From Streptomyces sp. NBC_01142 (GTDB lineage Bacteria > Actinomycetota > Actinomycetes > Streptomycetales > Streptomycetaceae): 64,000 nucleotides of DNA. Shown here piece after piece: positions 38,810 through 48,800 of the stretch (position 1 is the first letter of the stretch; every line of letters begins with the position of its first letter). A model generated the notes under the pieces. It had not been told where the DNA came from and made no database searches. It saw nothing but the letters and a program-made list of their open reading frames with translations. Made by a program: the position numbers and the translations under genes. The stretch lies in NCBI RefSeq assembly GCF_026341125.1, contig NZ_JAPEOR010000002.1:248001-312000 (forward strand). Reading direction: 5' to 3'.

Positions 38810-40189
38810 TCAGGCCTCCGTGCTGATGAAGACGTTCTTGGTCTCGGTGAATGCGGTCAGGGCGTCGGGGCCGAGTTCGCGGCCGAGGCCGGACTGCTTG
38901 TAGCCGCCGAACGGCGTCCAGTAGCGGACGCTGCTGTGGGAGTTGACGGAGAGGTTGCCGGCGGCGACGGCGCGCGAGACGCGGATCGCGCGGCCGACGT
39001 CGCGGGTCCAGATCGATCCCGACAGGCCGTACTCGGTGGCGTTGGCGAGCCGGATCGCGTCGGCCTCGTCCTCGAAGGGGAGGACGGCGGCGACCGGGCC
39101 GAAGACCTCTTCGCAGGCGGCCGGGGAGTCCGGGGAGAGGTCGGTGAGGACGGTCGGCGGGAACCAGAAGCCGGGGCCCTCCGGCGCGGTGCCCCGGATC
39201 CCCTTGAGATCGTCGGGGACGTATCCACGCACCCGCTCCAGCTGCGCCTGCGAGATCAGCGGGCCCATCTGGGTCTTCTCGTCGGCCGGGTCGCCGACGA
39301 CGACGGACTCGATCCCGGGGACCAGGAGTTCGAGGAAGCGGTCGTACACGGAACGCTGAACCAGGACACGGCTTCGTGCGCAGCAGTCCTGGCCGGAGTT
39401 GTCCAGGAAGGACATGGGGGTGGCGGCCACCGCGGCTTCGAGGTCGGAGTCGGCGAAGACGATATTGGGGCTCTTGCCGCCGAGTTCGAGGGTGACGCGC
39501 TTTACGCGGTCGGCGCACTTGGCCATGATCTGCTTGCCGACCCGGGTGGAGCCGGTGAACACGATCTTCGCCACGCCGGGGTGCTCGACCAGTGCGTTGC
39601 CCGTTACGTCGCCCGCGCCCGGCACCACCTGGAAGAGGTGCTCGGGAAGGCCTGCTTCCAGGGCGAGTCCGGCCAGTCGCAGCGCGGTCAGCGGGGTGGT
39701 CTCGGCCGGTTTGAGGAGGACGGCGTTGCCGGCGGCGAGGGCCGGGGCAGTACCCCAGGCGGCGATCGGCATCGGGAAGTTCCAGGGCGCGATCACGCCG
39801 ATGACGCCGAGGGGCTCGAGGATCGTGATGTCGAGCCCGCCGGGGACGGGGATCTGACGGCCGTTGAGCCGCTCCACTCCCCCGGCGGCGAAGTCGAGCA
39901 GATCGCGGACGTTGCCCGCTTCCCAGCGGGCGTTGCCGATGGTGTGCCCGGCCTCCCGTACTTCCAGCTGGGCCAGTTCTTCGAGGTGTTCGTCGACGAC
40001 CGCGGCGAAGCGGCGCAGCAGTCTGGCCCGGTCGGCGGGGGCGGCGGCCGCCCAGCCCTGCTGGGCCTTGGCGGCCCGCCCGACGGCGGCGTCGACCTCG
40101 GCGGCCGTCGTCGCCGGGACGGTCTCGATGACCTGCCCGGTCGCGGGGTTGAGTACCTCGTGGTGCGCGTACGACAAGACGTGCCTCAC
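38810..40189 (-). CDS. Aldehyde dehydrogenase of ethanolamine operon
   Basis: A 459-residue NAD(P)-dependent ALDH. It contains APWNFPMP, the catalytic Glu region VTLELGGKSPNIVF, the catalytic Cys in NSGQDCCARSRVLV and EEVFGPVAAVLPF. Its GTG overlaps the glutamine-synthetase-like stop (GTGA). Expected role: oxidation of gamma-glutamyl-aminoacetaldehyde to gamma-glutamylglycine, by analogy with the gamma-glutamylated polyamine and ethanolamine routes. General ALDH specificity cannot be read from sequence. Confidence 0.92.
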   Translation of the reverse strand: MRHVLSYAHHEVLNPATGQVIETVPATTAAEVDAAVGRAAKAQQGWAAAAPADRARLLRRFAAVVDEHLEELAQLEVREAGHTIGNARWEAGNVRDLLDFAAGGVERLNGRQIPVPGGLDITILEPLGVIGVIAPWNFPMPIAAWGTAPALAAGNAVLLKPAETTPLTALRLAGLALEAGLPEHLFQVVPGAGDVTGNALVEHPGVAKIVFTGSTRVGKQIMAKCADRVKRVTLELGGKSPNIVFADSDLEAAVAATPMSFLDNSGQDCCARSRVLVQRSVYDRFLELLVPGIESVVVGDPADEKTQMGPLISQAQLERVRGYVPDDLKGIRGTAPEGPGFWFPPTVLTDLSPDSPAACEEVFGPVAAVLPFEDEADAIRLANATEYGLSGSIWTRDVGRAIRVSRAVAAGNLSVNSHSSVRYWTPFGGYKQSGLGRELGPDALTAFTETKNVFISTEA

Positions 40190-41550
40190 ATGCGTTCGAA
40201 GGAGCGGCGGAGCTCCCAGTCGGTCACCGCGGCGTCGAAGGCTTCGAGCTCGACCCGCGCCATGTTGCGGTAGTGCGCGACGACTTCGTCGCCGAAAGCG
40301 GCCCGGGCGATGGGGCTGTTCTCCCAGAGCTCGGCGGCTTCCCGCAGCGTGGTGGGAACCTGCGCGTATCCGGCGGTATACGCGTTGCCCGAGCACTCCT
40401 CGGGCAGCTCCAGCTTCTGCTCGATGCCGTACAGACCTGCCGCGACCAGGCCTGCGACGGCCAGGTGCGGATTGACGTCGCCGCCCGGCAGCCGGTTCTC
40501 GAAGCGCATCGAGCGGCCGTGTCCCACGACGCGCAGCGAGCAGGTGCGGTTGTCGTAGCCCCAGGCGACGGCGGTCGGCGCGAAGGAGCCCGGCTGGAAG
40601 CGCTTGTACGAGTTGATGTGGGGCGCGTACAGCAGCGAGAAGTCACGCAGCGCGGCCAGCTGGCCGGCCAGGAAGTGCTGCATGACCTGCGACATTCCGC
40701 CGGGCCCGTCGCCCGCCATGACATTGGTGCCGTTCTCGTCCTGGAGCGAGAGGTGGATATGACAGGAGTTGCCCTCACGCTCGTTGTACTTGGCCATGAA
40801 GGTGAGCGAGACGCCCTCCTGGGAGGCGATCTCCTTTGCGCCGGTCTTGTAGACGGCGTGCTGGTCACAGGTGACCAGCGCCTCGTCGTACTTGAAGGCG
40901 ATCTCGTGCTGGCCGGGGTTGCACTCGCCCTTGGCGCACTCGACGGTCAGTCCGGCGGCGGCCATCTCGTTGCGGATACGGCGCAGCAGTGGTTCGATGC
41001 GGCCGGTGCCGAGGATCGAGTAGTCGATGTTGTACTGATTGGCCGGGACGAGGTCGCGGTAGTTGCGGTCCCAGGCCTCCTCATAGGTGTCCTTGAAGAC
41101 GATGAACTCGAGCTCCGTACCCACATGCGCGGTGAAGCCGTGCTCGGCGAGGCGCTCCAGCTGGCGGCGGAGTATCTGGCGGGGCGCGGCGACGACGGGG
41201 GAGCCGTCGTTCCAGGCAAGGTCGGCCACCAGCAGCGCGGTGCCCTCGTTCCAGGGAACGCGGCGCAGTGTGGTGAGGTCGGGGTGCATGGCGAAGTCGC
41301 CGTAGCCGCTCTCCCACGAGGACATCTCGTAGCCGTCGACCGTGTTCATCTCGGTATCGACGGCAAGGAGGTAGTTGCAGCCCTCGGTGCCGTGTTCCAG
41401 TACCTCGTCGAGGAAGAAAGGCGCGGCGAACCGCTTGCCCTGGAGCCGCCCCTGCATATCGGGGAAGGCCAGGACGACTGTGTCGATCTCACCGCTCGCT
41501 ACGAGGGCACGGAGCTCCTCGGTCCCGAGTGGGGGTTTGCGGTCTGCCAC
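40186..41550 (-). CDS. glnA4: GlnA4-like gamma-glutamylethanolamide synthetase
   Basis: A 454-residue glutamine-synthetase-family ligase. It shows VGTELEFIVFKDTYEEAWDRNY, NPGQHEIAFKYDEALVTCDQH (metal/glutamate), NSCHIHLSL (ATP/metal His) and SMRFENRLPGGDVNPHLAVA. The GS adenylylation-loop Tyr motif is not evident, as in GlnA-like paralogues. In S. coelicolor the equivalent gene (SCO1613) makes gamma-glutamylethanolamide and is repressed by the adjacent EutR; the same divergent regulator and downstream ALDH are here. GTG 41550 has AAGGAGG nine bases upstream. Confidence 0.88.
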   Translation of the reverse strand: MADRKPPLGTEELRALVASGEIDTVVLAFPDMQGRLQGKRFAAPFFLDEVLEHGTEGCNYLLAVDTEMNTVDGYEMSSWESGYGDFAMHPDLTTLRRVPWNEGTALLVADLAWNDGSPVVAAPRQILRRQLERLAEHGFTAHVGTELEFIVFKDTYEEAWDRNYRDLVPANQYNIDYSILGTGRIEPLLRRIRNEMAAAGLTVECAKGECNPGQHEIAFKYDEALVTCDQHAVYKTGAKEIASQEGVSLTFMAKYNEREGNSCHIHLSLQDENGTNVMAGDGPGGMSQVMQHFLAGQLAALRDFSLLYAPHINSYKRFQPGSFAPTAVAWGYDNRTCSLRVVGHGRSMRFENRLPGGDVNPHLAVAGLVAAGLYGIEQKLELPEECSGNAYTAGYAQVPTTLREAAELWENSPIARAAFGDEVVAHYRNMARVELEAFDAAVTDWELRRSFERM

Positions 41551-41582
41551 GGGGTTACGCCTCCTTGGATCAGCCGGAAGCC

Positions 41583-41616
41583 TTAAGGTATTCCTGAAGA
41601 CCATTGATTGGGAAGG
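41583..41616. promoter_or_regulatory. Candidate EutR operator between glnA4 and eutR
   Basis: The 78-base divergent gap holds an imperfect palindrome TTAAGG-TATT-CCTGAA (41583-41598), followed by CCATTGATTGG (near 41601-41611), itself nearly palindromic. Either could be the FadR-type regulator site controlling both directions. Confidence 0.45.
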
Positions 41617-41628
41617 GGGAACGGCGAG

Positions 41629-42357
41629 GTGACCGAGAAGAGTGAATCGGCCGACCCGTTGACGCCCGTGCTGCGCACCGTGCGCGCGGGCAACGGCTTC
41701 GAGGAAGCACTGGAACAAATCCTTCAGCTGCTGCGCCTCGGCCTGGTCTCCGGGGGCGAACGGCTGCCCGCGGAGCGTGAGCTCGCCGACCGGATGGGGA
41801 TCAGCCGGGTCACCCTGCGCGAGGTACTGAAGGTCCTCACCGATCAGGGGCTGGTGGAGAGCAGGCGCGGCCGGTACGGCGGAACGTTCGTACTGCACCG
41901 CCCCGGCTCGCACGGAGAGGACGAGCTGCGGCGGCGCGTGGCCTCGGTGGACGTCGAGGACACGCTGCGCTTCCGGGAGGTGCTCGAGGTGGGGGCGGCC
42001 GGGCTGTGCGCCGCGCACGGTCTGACCGACGAGGGCGCGGACCGGCTGCGTACGGCCCTGGCCGCGACGCACGACGCACCGCTCGCCGAGTACCGGCGAC
42101 AGGACACGCTGCTGCATCTCACCCTCGCCGAGCTGTCCGGCTCCCCCTCACTGACCGCGCAGTACGCCGCCGTGCGGGCCACGCTGAACGAGCTGCTGGA
42201 CTGCATTCCGCTGCTCGTACGAAACCTCGAGCATTCGCAGCACCAGCACGCGGCACTGGTCGAGGCGGTGCTCGACGCGGATCCGGACGCGGCGCGCGAG
42301 GTGATGCGGGAGCACTGCGAGGGGACGGCCGCACTGCTGCGCGGCTTCCTCTCCTGA
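41629..42357 (+). CDS. eutR: FadR-type GntR regulator, EutR-like
   Basis: A 242-residue FadR-subfamily regulator. The winged helix at residues 20-85 (EEALEQILQLLRLGLVSGGERLPAERELADRMGISRVTLREVLKVLTDQGLVESRRGRYGGTFV) is followed by an all-helical FCD ligand domain with metal-ligand-like residues (ARFREVLEV region, DTLLHLTLAELSGS, SQHQHAALVEAVLDAD). Divergent from glnA4, matching EutR (SCO1614), the ethanolamine-responsive repressor of glnA4. GTG 41629 follows GGAAGGGGGA. Confidence 0.88.
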   Translation: MTEKSESADPLTPVLRTVRAGNGFEEALEQILQLLRLGLVSGGERLPAERELADRMGISRVTLREVLKVLTDQGLVESRRGRYGGTFVLHRPGSHGEDELRRRVASVDVEDTLRFREVLEVGAAGLCAAHGLTDEGADRLRTALAATHDAPLAEYRRQDTLLHLTLAELSGSPSLTAQYAAVRATLNELLDCIPLLVRNLEHSQHQHAALVEAVLDADPDAAREVMREHCEGTAALLRGFLS

Positions 42358-42449
42358 CCCTCGGCGCCGGCCCTTCCCGGGCGGCGGCGTCGACCGAACC
42401 GTAACCCGGGCTTTACGCACAGGGCTTGCGCATCCACGATGCCTAACGC

Positions 42450-42471
42450 AAAGGTGTGCGCACAAACCTTT
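42450..42471. promoter_or_regulatory. Inverted repeat upstream of the permease
   Basis: AAAGGT (42450-42455), the palindrome GTGCGCAC (42456-42463) and ACCTTT (42466-42471) form a near-symmetric element 22-43 bases before the permease ATG. It is a plausible operator or, lying so close to the start, a translational control hairpin. Confidence 0.4.
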
Positions 42472-42492
42472 GACCTCTGCCAGGAGCGACTC

Positions 42493-43938
42493 ATGGCCGA
42501 AGGCACCACCACGCGCACCCCGTCCCCAGCCGACGACGCATATATGAAACGGCGCACCCTGCGCAGGGGCAGCGCCGGCTGGCTGCTGCTCACCGGGCTC
42601 GGCGTCGCCTATGTCGTCTCCGGCGACTTCTCCGGCTGGAACATCGGCCTGTCCAAGGGAGGCTTCGGCGGTCTGGCGATCGCCACCCTGCTGATGGGCG
42701 TGATGTACGCCTGTCTGGTCTTCGCGCTCGCCGAACTGTCGGCGATCCTGCCGACGGCGGGCGGGGGCTACGGCTTCGCCCGCCGCGCACTGGGCACCTG
42801 GGGCGGCTTCCTGACCGGCACCGCGATCCTCATCGAGTACATCCTCGCGCCCGCCGCGATCTCCATATTCATCGGCGACTACGTCGAATCCCTCGGCCTG
42901 TTCGGTCTGGAATCGGGCTGGCCGGTCTATCTCGCCTGCTTCGCGATCTTCATCGGCATCCATCTGTGGGGCGTCGGCGAGGCACTGCGCTTCAGCCTTG
43001 TGGTGACGGCGATCGCCGTCGCGGCGCTGCTGATCTTCGCGGTCGGCGCGTTCACCGAGTTCAGCGGGGAAGGACTGAACGACATCCCGGTCGACAAGGA
43101 AGCGTTCGGCTCGGGCTCCTGGCTGCCGTTCGGCCTGCTGGGCATATGGGCGGCGTTCCCCTTCGGCATGTGGTTCTTCCTCGGGGTCGAGGGCGTGCCG
43201 CTGGCGGCGGAGGAGGCGAAGGACCCGGTGCGTTCCATGCCGCGGGCGCTCTCCATCTCCATGGGCATCCTCGTCCTGCTCGCCGTACTGACCTTCTTCG
43301 CCTCGACCGGCGCGCGCGGCTCCGCCGCCATCCAGGAGGCCGGCAACCCGCTGGTGGTGGCCCTGCAGGGCGACGGCGACCCGACCCCGCTGAGCCGCTT
43401 CGTCAACTACGCGGGCCTCGCCGGCCTGGTCGCGTCCTTCTTCTCCCTCATCTACGCGGGCTCGCGCCAGCTCTTCGCGCTCTCCCGGGCCGGATATCTG
43501 CCCCGGTTCCTCTCCCTCACGAGCCGGCGCAAGTCGCCGTACCTGGGGCTCCTGATCCCCGGGGCGATCGGCTTCGCGCTGGCGGCGGGTACGGGGAACG
43601 GCGCGCGCATGCTGAACATAGCGGTGTTCGGCGCGACGATCAGTTACGCGCTGATGGCGCTGTCGCACATCGTGCTGCGGCGCCGCGAGCCCGACCTCCC
43701 GCGCCCGTACCGCACACCGGGCGGCGTTCTCACCTCGTCCGTCGCCTTTGTACTCGCGCTGTCCGCGCTGGTGGCGACGTTCCTGGTGGACAAGGACGCG
43801 GCGTTCATCGCGCTGGGCGTCTACGCCGTGGCTCTCGCCTACTTCGCGATCTACAGCCGCCACCATCTGGTCGCACAGGCGCCGGAGGAGGAGTTCGCGG
43901 CGCTGGCGGCGGCCGAGGCGGAACTCGAACGGAACTGA
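42493..43938 (+). CDS. eat: Ethanolamine permease (APC superfamily)
   Basis: A 481-residue transporter with twelve hydrophobic segments. It shows the N-terminal VSGDFSGWNIGLSKGGFGG and LAELSAILPTAGGGYGFARRALG, then FFLGVEGVPLAAEEAKDPVRSMPRAL and SRQLFALSRAGYLPRFLSLTSRRKSPYLGL, typical of the ethanolamine permease branch. Import of ethanolamine is strongly suggested by position between eutR and a gamma-glutamyl hydrolase. S. coelicolor is reported to lack such a permease, so its presence here would allow better growth on ethanolamine. CAGGAG precedes the ATG. Confidence 0.88.
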   Translation: MAEGTTTRTPSPADDAYMKRRTLRRGSAGWLLLTGLGVAYVVSGDFSGWNIGLSKGGFGGLAIATLLMGVMYACLVFALAELSAILPTAGGGYGFARRALGTWGGFLTGTAILIEYILAPAAISIFIGDYVESLGLFGLESGWPVYLACFAIFIGIHLWGVGEALRFSLVVTAIAVAALLIFAVGAFTEFSGEGLNDIPVDKEAFGSGSWLPFGLLGIWAAFPFGMWFFLGVEGVPLAAEEAKDPVRSMPRALSISMGILVLLAVLTFFASTGARGSAAIQEAGNPLVVALQGDGDPTPLSRFVNYAGLAGLVASFFSLIYAGSRQLFALSRAGYLPRFLSLTSRRKSPYLGLLIPGAIGFALAAGTGNGARMLNIAVFGATISYALMALSHIVLRRREPDLPRPYRTPGGVLTSSVAFVLALSALVATFLVDKDAAFIALGVYAVALAYFAIYSRHHLVAQAPEEEFAALAAAEAELERN

Positions 43939-43949
43939 ACGGAGTCACT

Positions 43950-44630
43950 GTGTCCAAGCCGCTCATCGGCGTCACCACCTACCTGGAGCCCGCCACATGG
44001 GGGGTGTGGGACATGCCCGCCGCGGTGCTGCCCGCCGGGTACTCACGCCTCGTACAGACGGCGGGGGGCCTCGCCACACTGCTCCCGCCGGACGACCCGG
44101 CCCAGGCCGAGTCCGTCGTGGCCCGGCTGGACGGACTCGTCATCGCCGGCGGGGCGGACGTCGAGCCCGTGCGGTACGGGGCGGAGCCCCATCCTCGCAC
44201 CGGCCCGCCCGCGCGGGACCGTGACGCATGGGAACTCGCCCTGATCCGGGCGGCGTTGGCGTCCGGGACGCCACTCCTCGGGATCTGCCGGGGGCTGCAG
44301 CTGCTGAACGTGGAACTGGGCGGGACGCTGGTCCAGCACCTGGACGGGCACACCGGAGGCGTGGGCGTCTTCGGGACGCACCTGGTGAAGCCGGTGCCGG
44401 GCACGCGGTACGCGGAGATCGTCCCGGAGGAGTCGCCGGTCCCCACGTACCACCACCAGTCGGTGGACCGCCTGGCCGACGCGCTGACGGCGAGCGCGCA
44501 CGCGGAGGACGGCACGGTGGAGGCGGTGGAACTCCCGGGAGCGGGGTGGGTGCTGGCGGTGCAGTGGCATCCGGAGGCGGGAGAGGACACGAGGGTGATG
44601 TCGGCGCTGATCCGGGCGGCGACGCGCTGA
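43950..44630 (+). CDS. PuuD-like gamma-glutamyl hydrolase (class I GATase fold)
   Basis: A 226-residue hydrolase with a class I glutamine amidotransferase fold: LVIAGGADVEPVRYG, nucleophile Cys in LLGICRGLQLLNVELGG, and His-Glu in VQWHPEAGED. Related PuuD enzymes hydrolyse gamma-glutamyl amides. Here the expected substrate is gamma-glutamylglycine, releasing glycine and glutamate, the last step of the pathway. It begins 11 bases after the permease stop (GTG with GGAG before it), so the two are co-transcribed. Confidence 0.88.
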   Translation: MSKPLIGVTTYLEPATWGVWDMPAAVLPAGYSRLVQTAGGLATLLPPDDPAQAESVVARLDGLVIAGGADVEPVRYGAEPHPRTGPPARDRDAWELALIRAALASGTPLLGICRGLQLLNVELGGTLVQHLDGHTGGVGVFGTHLVKPVPGTRYAEIVPEESPVPTYHHQSVDRLADALTASAHAEDGTVEAVELPGAGWVLAVQWHPEAGEDTRVMSALIRAATR

Positions 44631-44696
44631 GCGGAGGGCGAGCAGGGCGGGGGCTCTCCCCCACCCCGCCCCTTCCCGATGTTCGTAAGCAGGTGT

Positions 44697-44731
44697 TGTG
44701 TCCCGCCCGGCATCTGACCGGGCGGGACACA
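44697..44731 (+). terminator. Terminator after the permease-hydrolase operon
   Basis: A perfect 14-base stem, TGTGTCCCGCCCGG (44697-44710) with its complement at 44718-44731, loop CATCTGA, 66 bases after the hydrolase stop. Confidence 0.85.
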
Positions 44732-44817
44732 CTGCTGCCTGCGTGATTCCTGGCTGTTTCTGATCACGCCATCGGGGGTCGGCTGCCCGCTCACTTCGTC
44801 GTGGGGCGCTGGCCGGC

Positions 44818-45002
44818 TCAGCGGTAGGGCCTCCCCAAGTACGCCTTACGGATGCGCTGCCACCGTGTGGTGTGGACAGCGCCACCACGTGAGGCCCACG
44901 GTCCGCGTTGGCCTCGCACTCATGCTTGGCACAGCGTCCGCCGGCTCGGGTCAGCTCAGGGCACCCGGGGACAGAACAAGGAGGGCGGGTTCTGCGGGGC
45001 AT
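44818..45002 (-). pseudogene. Phage-type HNH endonuclease remnant
   Basis: The minus-strand segment starts MPRRTRPPCSVPGCPELTRAGGRCAKHECEA, the N-terminal zinc-binding Cys/His signature of phage HNH nucleases. A second frame then gives WQRIRKAYLGRPYR and a stop, the expected following helix. A frameshift joins the two, and the HNH core itself is missing. It is a relic of an integrated phage or element. The bases on to 45383 hold nothing else recognisable. Confidence 0.6.
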
Positions 45003-45383
45003 GGGGGGATCACCTCCAGCGGAAACTCAAACCGGCGGGTTCGCAGATTCTCAAGGCATTGGTGTGGCGAACCCACTGGTGTTGGGGGTGTCCTTCTGCT
45101 GAGAGGCACGTGGGTTCGTGACCCTCATACCTGTGCGGTCGATACCAAAGAGCTCTGGGTGGGCTGCGCGGACGAGCGGTCCAGGTGGTGGCATTTCTGA
45201 TGCTGGTCTTGCCATCACCACGGCGGGAGTCGTCCATCACCCCGCTCAAAGGGGGCGAATGAGTGGCGGGATTTCGCCGACTGGCAGGATGTCAACTCCC
45301 GGCAGGAACCGGCCCGGTAGCCCCACGCACCGTGGCCCACATCCTCCCTCGCGACCGCCACCACACGCACAGGAGAACAGACC

Positions 45384-45662
45384 ATGACCGACAAGGACGT
45401 TGCGCAGACAGACGAGCGGGGTTACCACACACCCCCCTGGTGGGCGGATCTCGGGACGCTGGGTGCTGTCGCACTGATCATCTTCGGTGGTCTCGCGGCA
45501 GCGTGGGTCTTCCTCCGGTTGCCCGGCGCCCCGGCGAACCTGGCGACTGGCTACTACCAGGCCGCCAAGGTCATCGCCATCGGCCTGGTGATCGCGGGAA
45601 GTGCCCTGGTGGGCCGCCGTCGCGCCCGGGCCGCGGCCACCGACGAGAAGAACGAGCCGTGA
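45384..45662 (+). CDS. Small two-helix membrane protein
   Basis: 92 residues with two hydrophobic segments (LGTLGAVALIIFGGLAAAWVFL; AAKVIAIGLVIAGSALVG) joined by a short loop, and a charged C-terminus. AGGAG lies eight bases before ATG. No family is recognised. A weak seven-base hairpin (CGGCGAC, 45740-45746, with 45754-45760) downstream may terminate it or the convergent P450 gene. Confidence 0.6.
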   Translation: MTDKDVAQTDERGYHTPPWWADLGTLGAVALIIFGGLAAAWVFLRLPGAPANLATGYYQAAKVIAIGLVIAGSALVGRRRARAAATDEKNEP

Positions 45663-45823
45663 CACCTCTGACGCCGCCGGCCGGTATTGCGGTGGTGGCC
45701 GGAGACGTGCAATAGCCGTGCAGTCATGAGGGCACGCGGCGGCGACTCCTGCTGTCGCCGGCCAATGTCATTGCGCACCGCTCAAGCAAGTGGACGGCGG
45801 CACACCCTGTTGTCGTGGGCGGG

Positions 45824-48800
45824 TCAGTCCGCGCCCCAGATGTCCTCCAGGTAGCGGTTCGCCTGGCGCAGTCCGGTGAACCAGGCGTCTGCGTCGCCCG
45901 CCGATGTGCCGGTGCGGCTGGTGAAGATGTCGGTGAAGGCGCGCCGTACGTCGGGCGCCATCCTGGTGGCGTCGCCGCAGACGAAGACCACGGCCTGATC
46001 CTGCAGCAACTGCCACACCTCGTCGGCGTGTTCGGCGATCAGGTGCTGGACGTACGTCTTGGGCCTGCCCGGCACCCGCGAGAACGCCGGTTGCAGCCGT
46101 ACGACCCCCAGCTGCTCGAAGTGCCGCAGCTCCTCCTCGTAGAGGAAGTCCCGTTCGGGGTTGCGGCAGCCGAAGAAGAGCAGCGACTGGGCGACCGGCG
46201 CGCCCTGCTCCTTCTGCGTGGCCCGCTCCTGCAGGAAGCCGCGGAAGGGTGCGAGGCCGGTGCCGCAGCCGATCATGATCATCGGAAGGTGGGGGTTGTC
46301 CGGGGGCCTGAACGGGATCGTGGGCTTGCGGACGAAGGCGAAGACTGTGCTGTCGGGGTCGCTGTGCGCCAGGTGGTTGGAGCACACGCCGTGGAAGAGT
46401 CCGTGGCCGGATCGGGCCGGGTCCTCCAGTACGCCGGTGGTGATGCTGCAGACGTCCGGGGAGACCAGGGGCGAGGAGGAGATCGAGTAGTAGCGCGGGC
46501 GCAGTGGCGGCAGCAGCTCCAGGAAGGTGTCGAACGGCAGATGGCAGTCCGGGAACTCGCCGAGCAGGTCGAGCACCGACTTGCGCGGGGCGAAGACCCG
46601 CTCCTGGTAGTGCTCGCGGCTCTCGGGGTCGTCGGCCGCGAGGGTGAGCAGTTCGTCACGTTGCTTGGGGTCGTCGGTACGGGCGGCCATGGCCTCCAGG
46701 TCGGAGCGGGTGGCCACGTCCTGCAACTCGACGCAGCTGGCGAGCACGCCGATCAACGGCACGGCCTCGCCCGTCGGCAGGTGGCTGGGCACCCCTGGGC
46801 CCGGGGCGATCGTGATGTAGTTGCCCAGGTCCAGCTTGAAGTGCCGGCACACGCGCCATACGGCGTCGACCTGGTTGCGCGGCAGCACGCCGAGGTGGTC
46901 GCCCGCCTCGTAGGTCGTCCCTTCGGGCAGGGCGATCTCCAGGTGGCGGGTGGAACGTTCCGGCCGCCCGCCGTCGTGGTGCTGCAGCTCGCGGTTGACC
47001 CGTACGAAAGCGGGACGGGCACGGTAGGAGGTGATGACCGGGTTGGTCTCACGCCTGTTGACCATCGAGATCGCCAGCCCGGGCCTGGGAGCGGCGGCCT
47101 GACCGACCGCGGCCGGCAGCGACAGCGCCTCGGCGAGGTCCGGCCACAGCCCGGCGTGCCATGCCCGGTACTGCGCGTCGAAGTCGCTCTTGGCGTCTCC
47201 CTCGCCGCGCGGGTGGACGCGGGTGGCGCCGTGTGCCTCCAGCTCGGTGTCGACCAGCTTGGGGACGGTCTGGTAGGTAGCCGCCCAGTCGGTGTGTCCG
47301 CAGCCGAAGACGGTGTACCGCATGGTGGAGCAGGCGTCCGCCGGGGTCGCCGGGTCCTGTAGCCAGCCGCAGAACCGGGCGGCGTTGTCCGGCGCTGTGC
47401 CGTTGTACGAGGCGGTGACGACGATGGTCGCGCCCTCGCGGGGCAGATCGCCGAGGTGGTCGTCGAGCGGGCCGACCGTGACGTCGAAGCCGCGTTCCGT
47501 TCCCTCCCGTGCGAGTTCTCCCGCGATCCCTTCGGCGGTGCCCAGGTTGGAGCCGAAGAGCACCGCCAGCGGTGTACCGTGCACGTCCACGGCGGGCACG
47601 GCGGTGGCCTCGGGCTTCGGCGCCTTCGCCGGTTCCGCCTCCGCGGCGCGCGGCAAAGGCGCGGCGGCCGTCCGTCCAGCGAGTGGTCTGACCTGCACCT
47701 TGAGCCCGTCCGGCTTGATGGTGAGGGTCTGTTTGATCTTCAGCTGGTAGCCGAGGTGGTCGATCAGTTCGAAGCGCTGCAGCAGCATGCCGAGCACCAG
47801 CTGCGCCTCCTGCATGGCGAACTGCCTGCCGATGCAGGCCCGCTGTCCGGTGCCGAAGGGTTTGAAGGCGTTCGGCCGAAGCTGTGACCGACGCTCCGGG
47901 CTGAAGTGCTCGGGGTCGAAGTCCTCTGCGTTCGGGCCCCAGATGTTGCTGTCCCGGTGGAGTGCGGGGGTGAGGATGGTCAGCGGGGTGCCGGGGGAGA
48001 TCCGGTAGCGGCCGCCGATGGTCGTCTCCTCGTACGGGGTGCGGGTGAAGGCAGGCGCGGTCGGCCACAGCCGCAACGACTCGTCCAGCACCTGCGCGAT
48101 GTAGGTGAGCCGGTGCACCTGCTCGTATGTCGGCGCGACCCCCAAATCCGTGCCCAGGACCTCGTCGGCCTCGGCACGCGCGCGCTCGACCACCTCGGGG
48201 TGCTTGAGCAGGAAGTGCGTGGCGAAGGAGAGCAGACCGCTGGTCGTCTCGTGACCGGCGATGAGGAACGTGATGCACTGCGCCCGGATGTTCTCGTCCG
48301 GAAGCCGCTCGCCCGTCTGCCGGTCCACACCGGCCAGCATGCAGCCGAGCAGGTCCTTGGTCTCGGTGTCCCCGGCCGCCCGCCGCCGCCGGATGAGCTG
48401 ATCGACGATCTCGTTCATGAACGCGTTGTCCCGCTCGTACCGGCGCTGGGCGCGCTTGCGGGCGCGGTTGACGGCGGCGGGCAGCCGGGCCTGGCTCTGG
48501 GCCTCCAGCAGGACCCGCGTCATGGCCTGGACGAACGGGTGCGGAGTTTCCCGGTAGAAGGAGTTGAGACGATAGCCGAATCCACACAGCGCGACGGTGT
48601 CCAGGGTGAGGCGCGTCATGTCGGCCGACACGTCGACCTCGTCGTCGGGGTTGAGCCGGGCCCACTTGTCCAACAGCTGCCCGGCCAGGTCCAGCATCAT
48701 CGGCATGTAGTCGCGCATCGCCTTCAGGCCGAACGGCGGCATCAGGATGCTGTGCGCCCGCCGCCACATCGGGTCGGCGGTGTCCGCGGTGAAGAGCCCG

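Noticed and set aside
44811..44885. tRNA-like stretch GGCTCAGCGGTAGGGC
   Set aside because: Resembles a D-arm but has no TpsiC arm or acceptor pairing; it is antisense to the HNH remnant.
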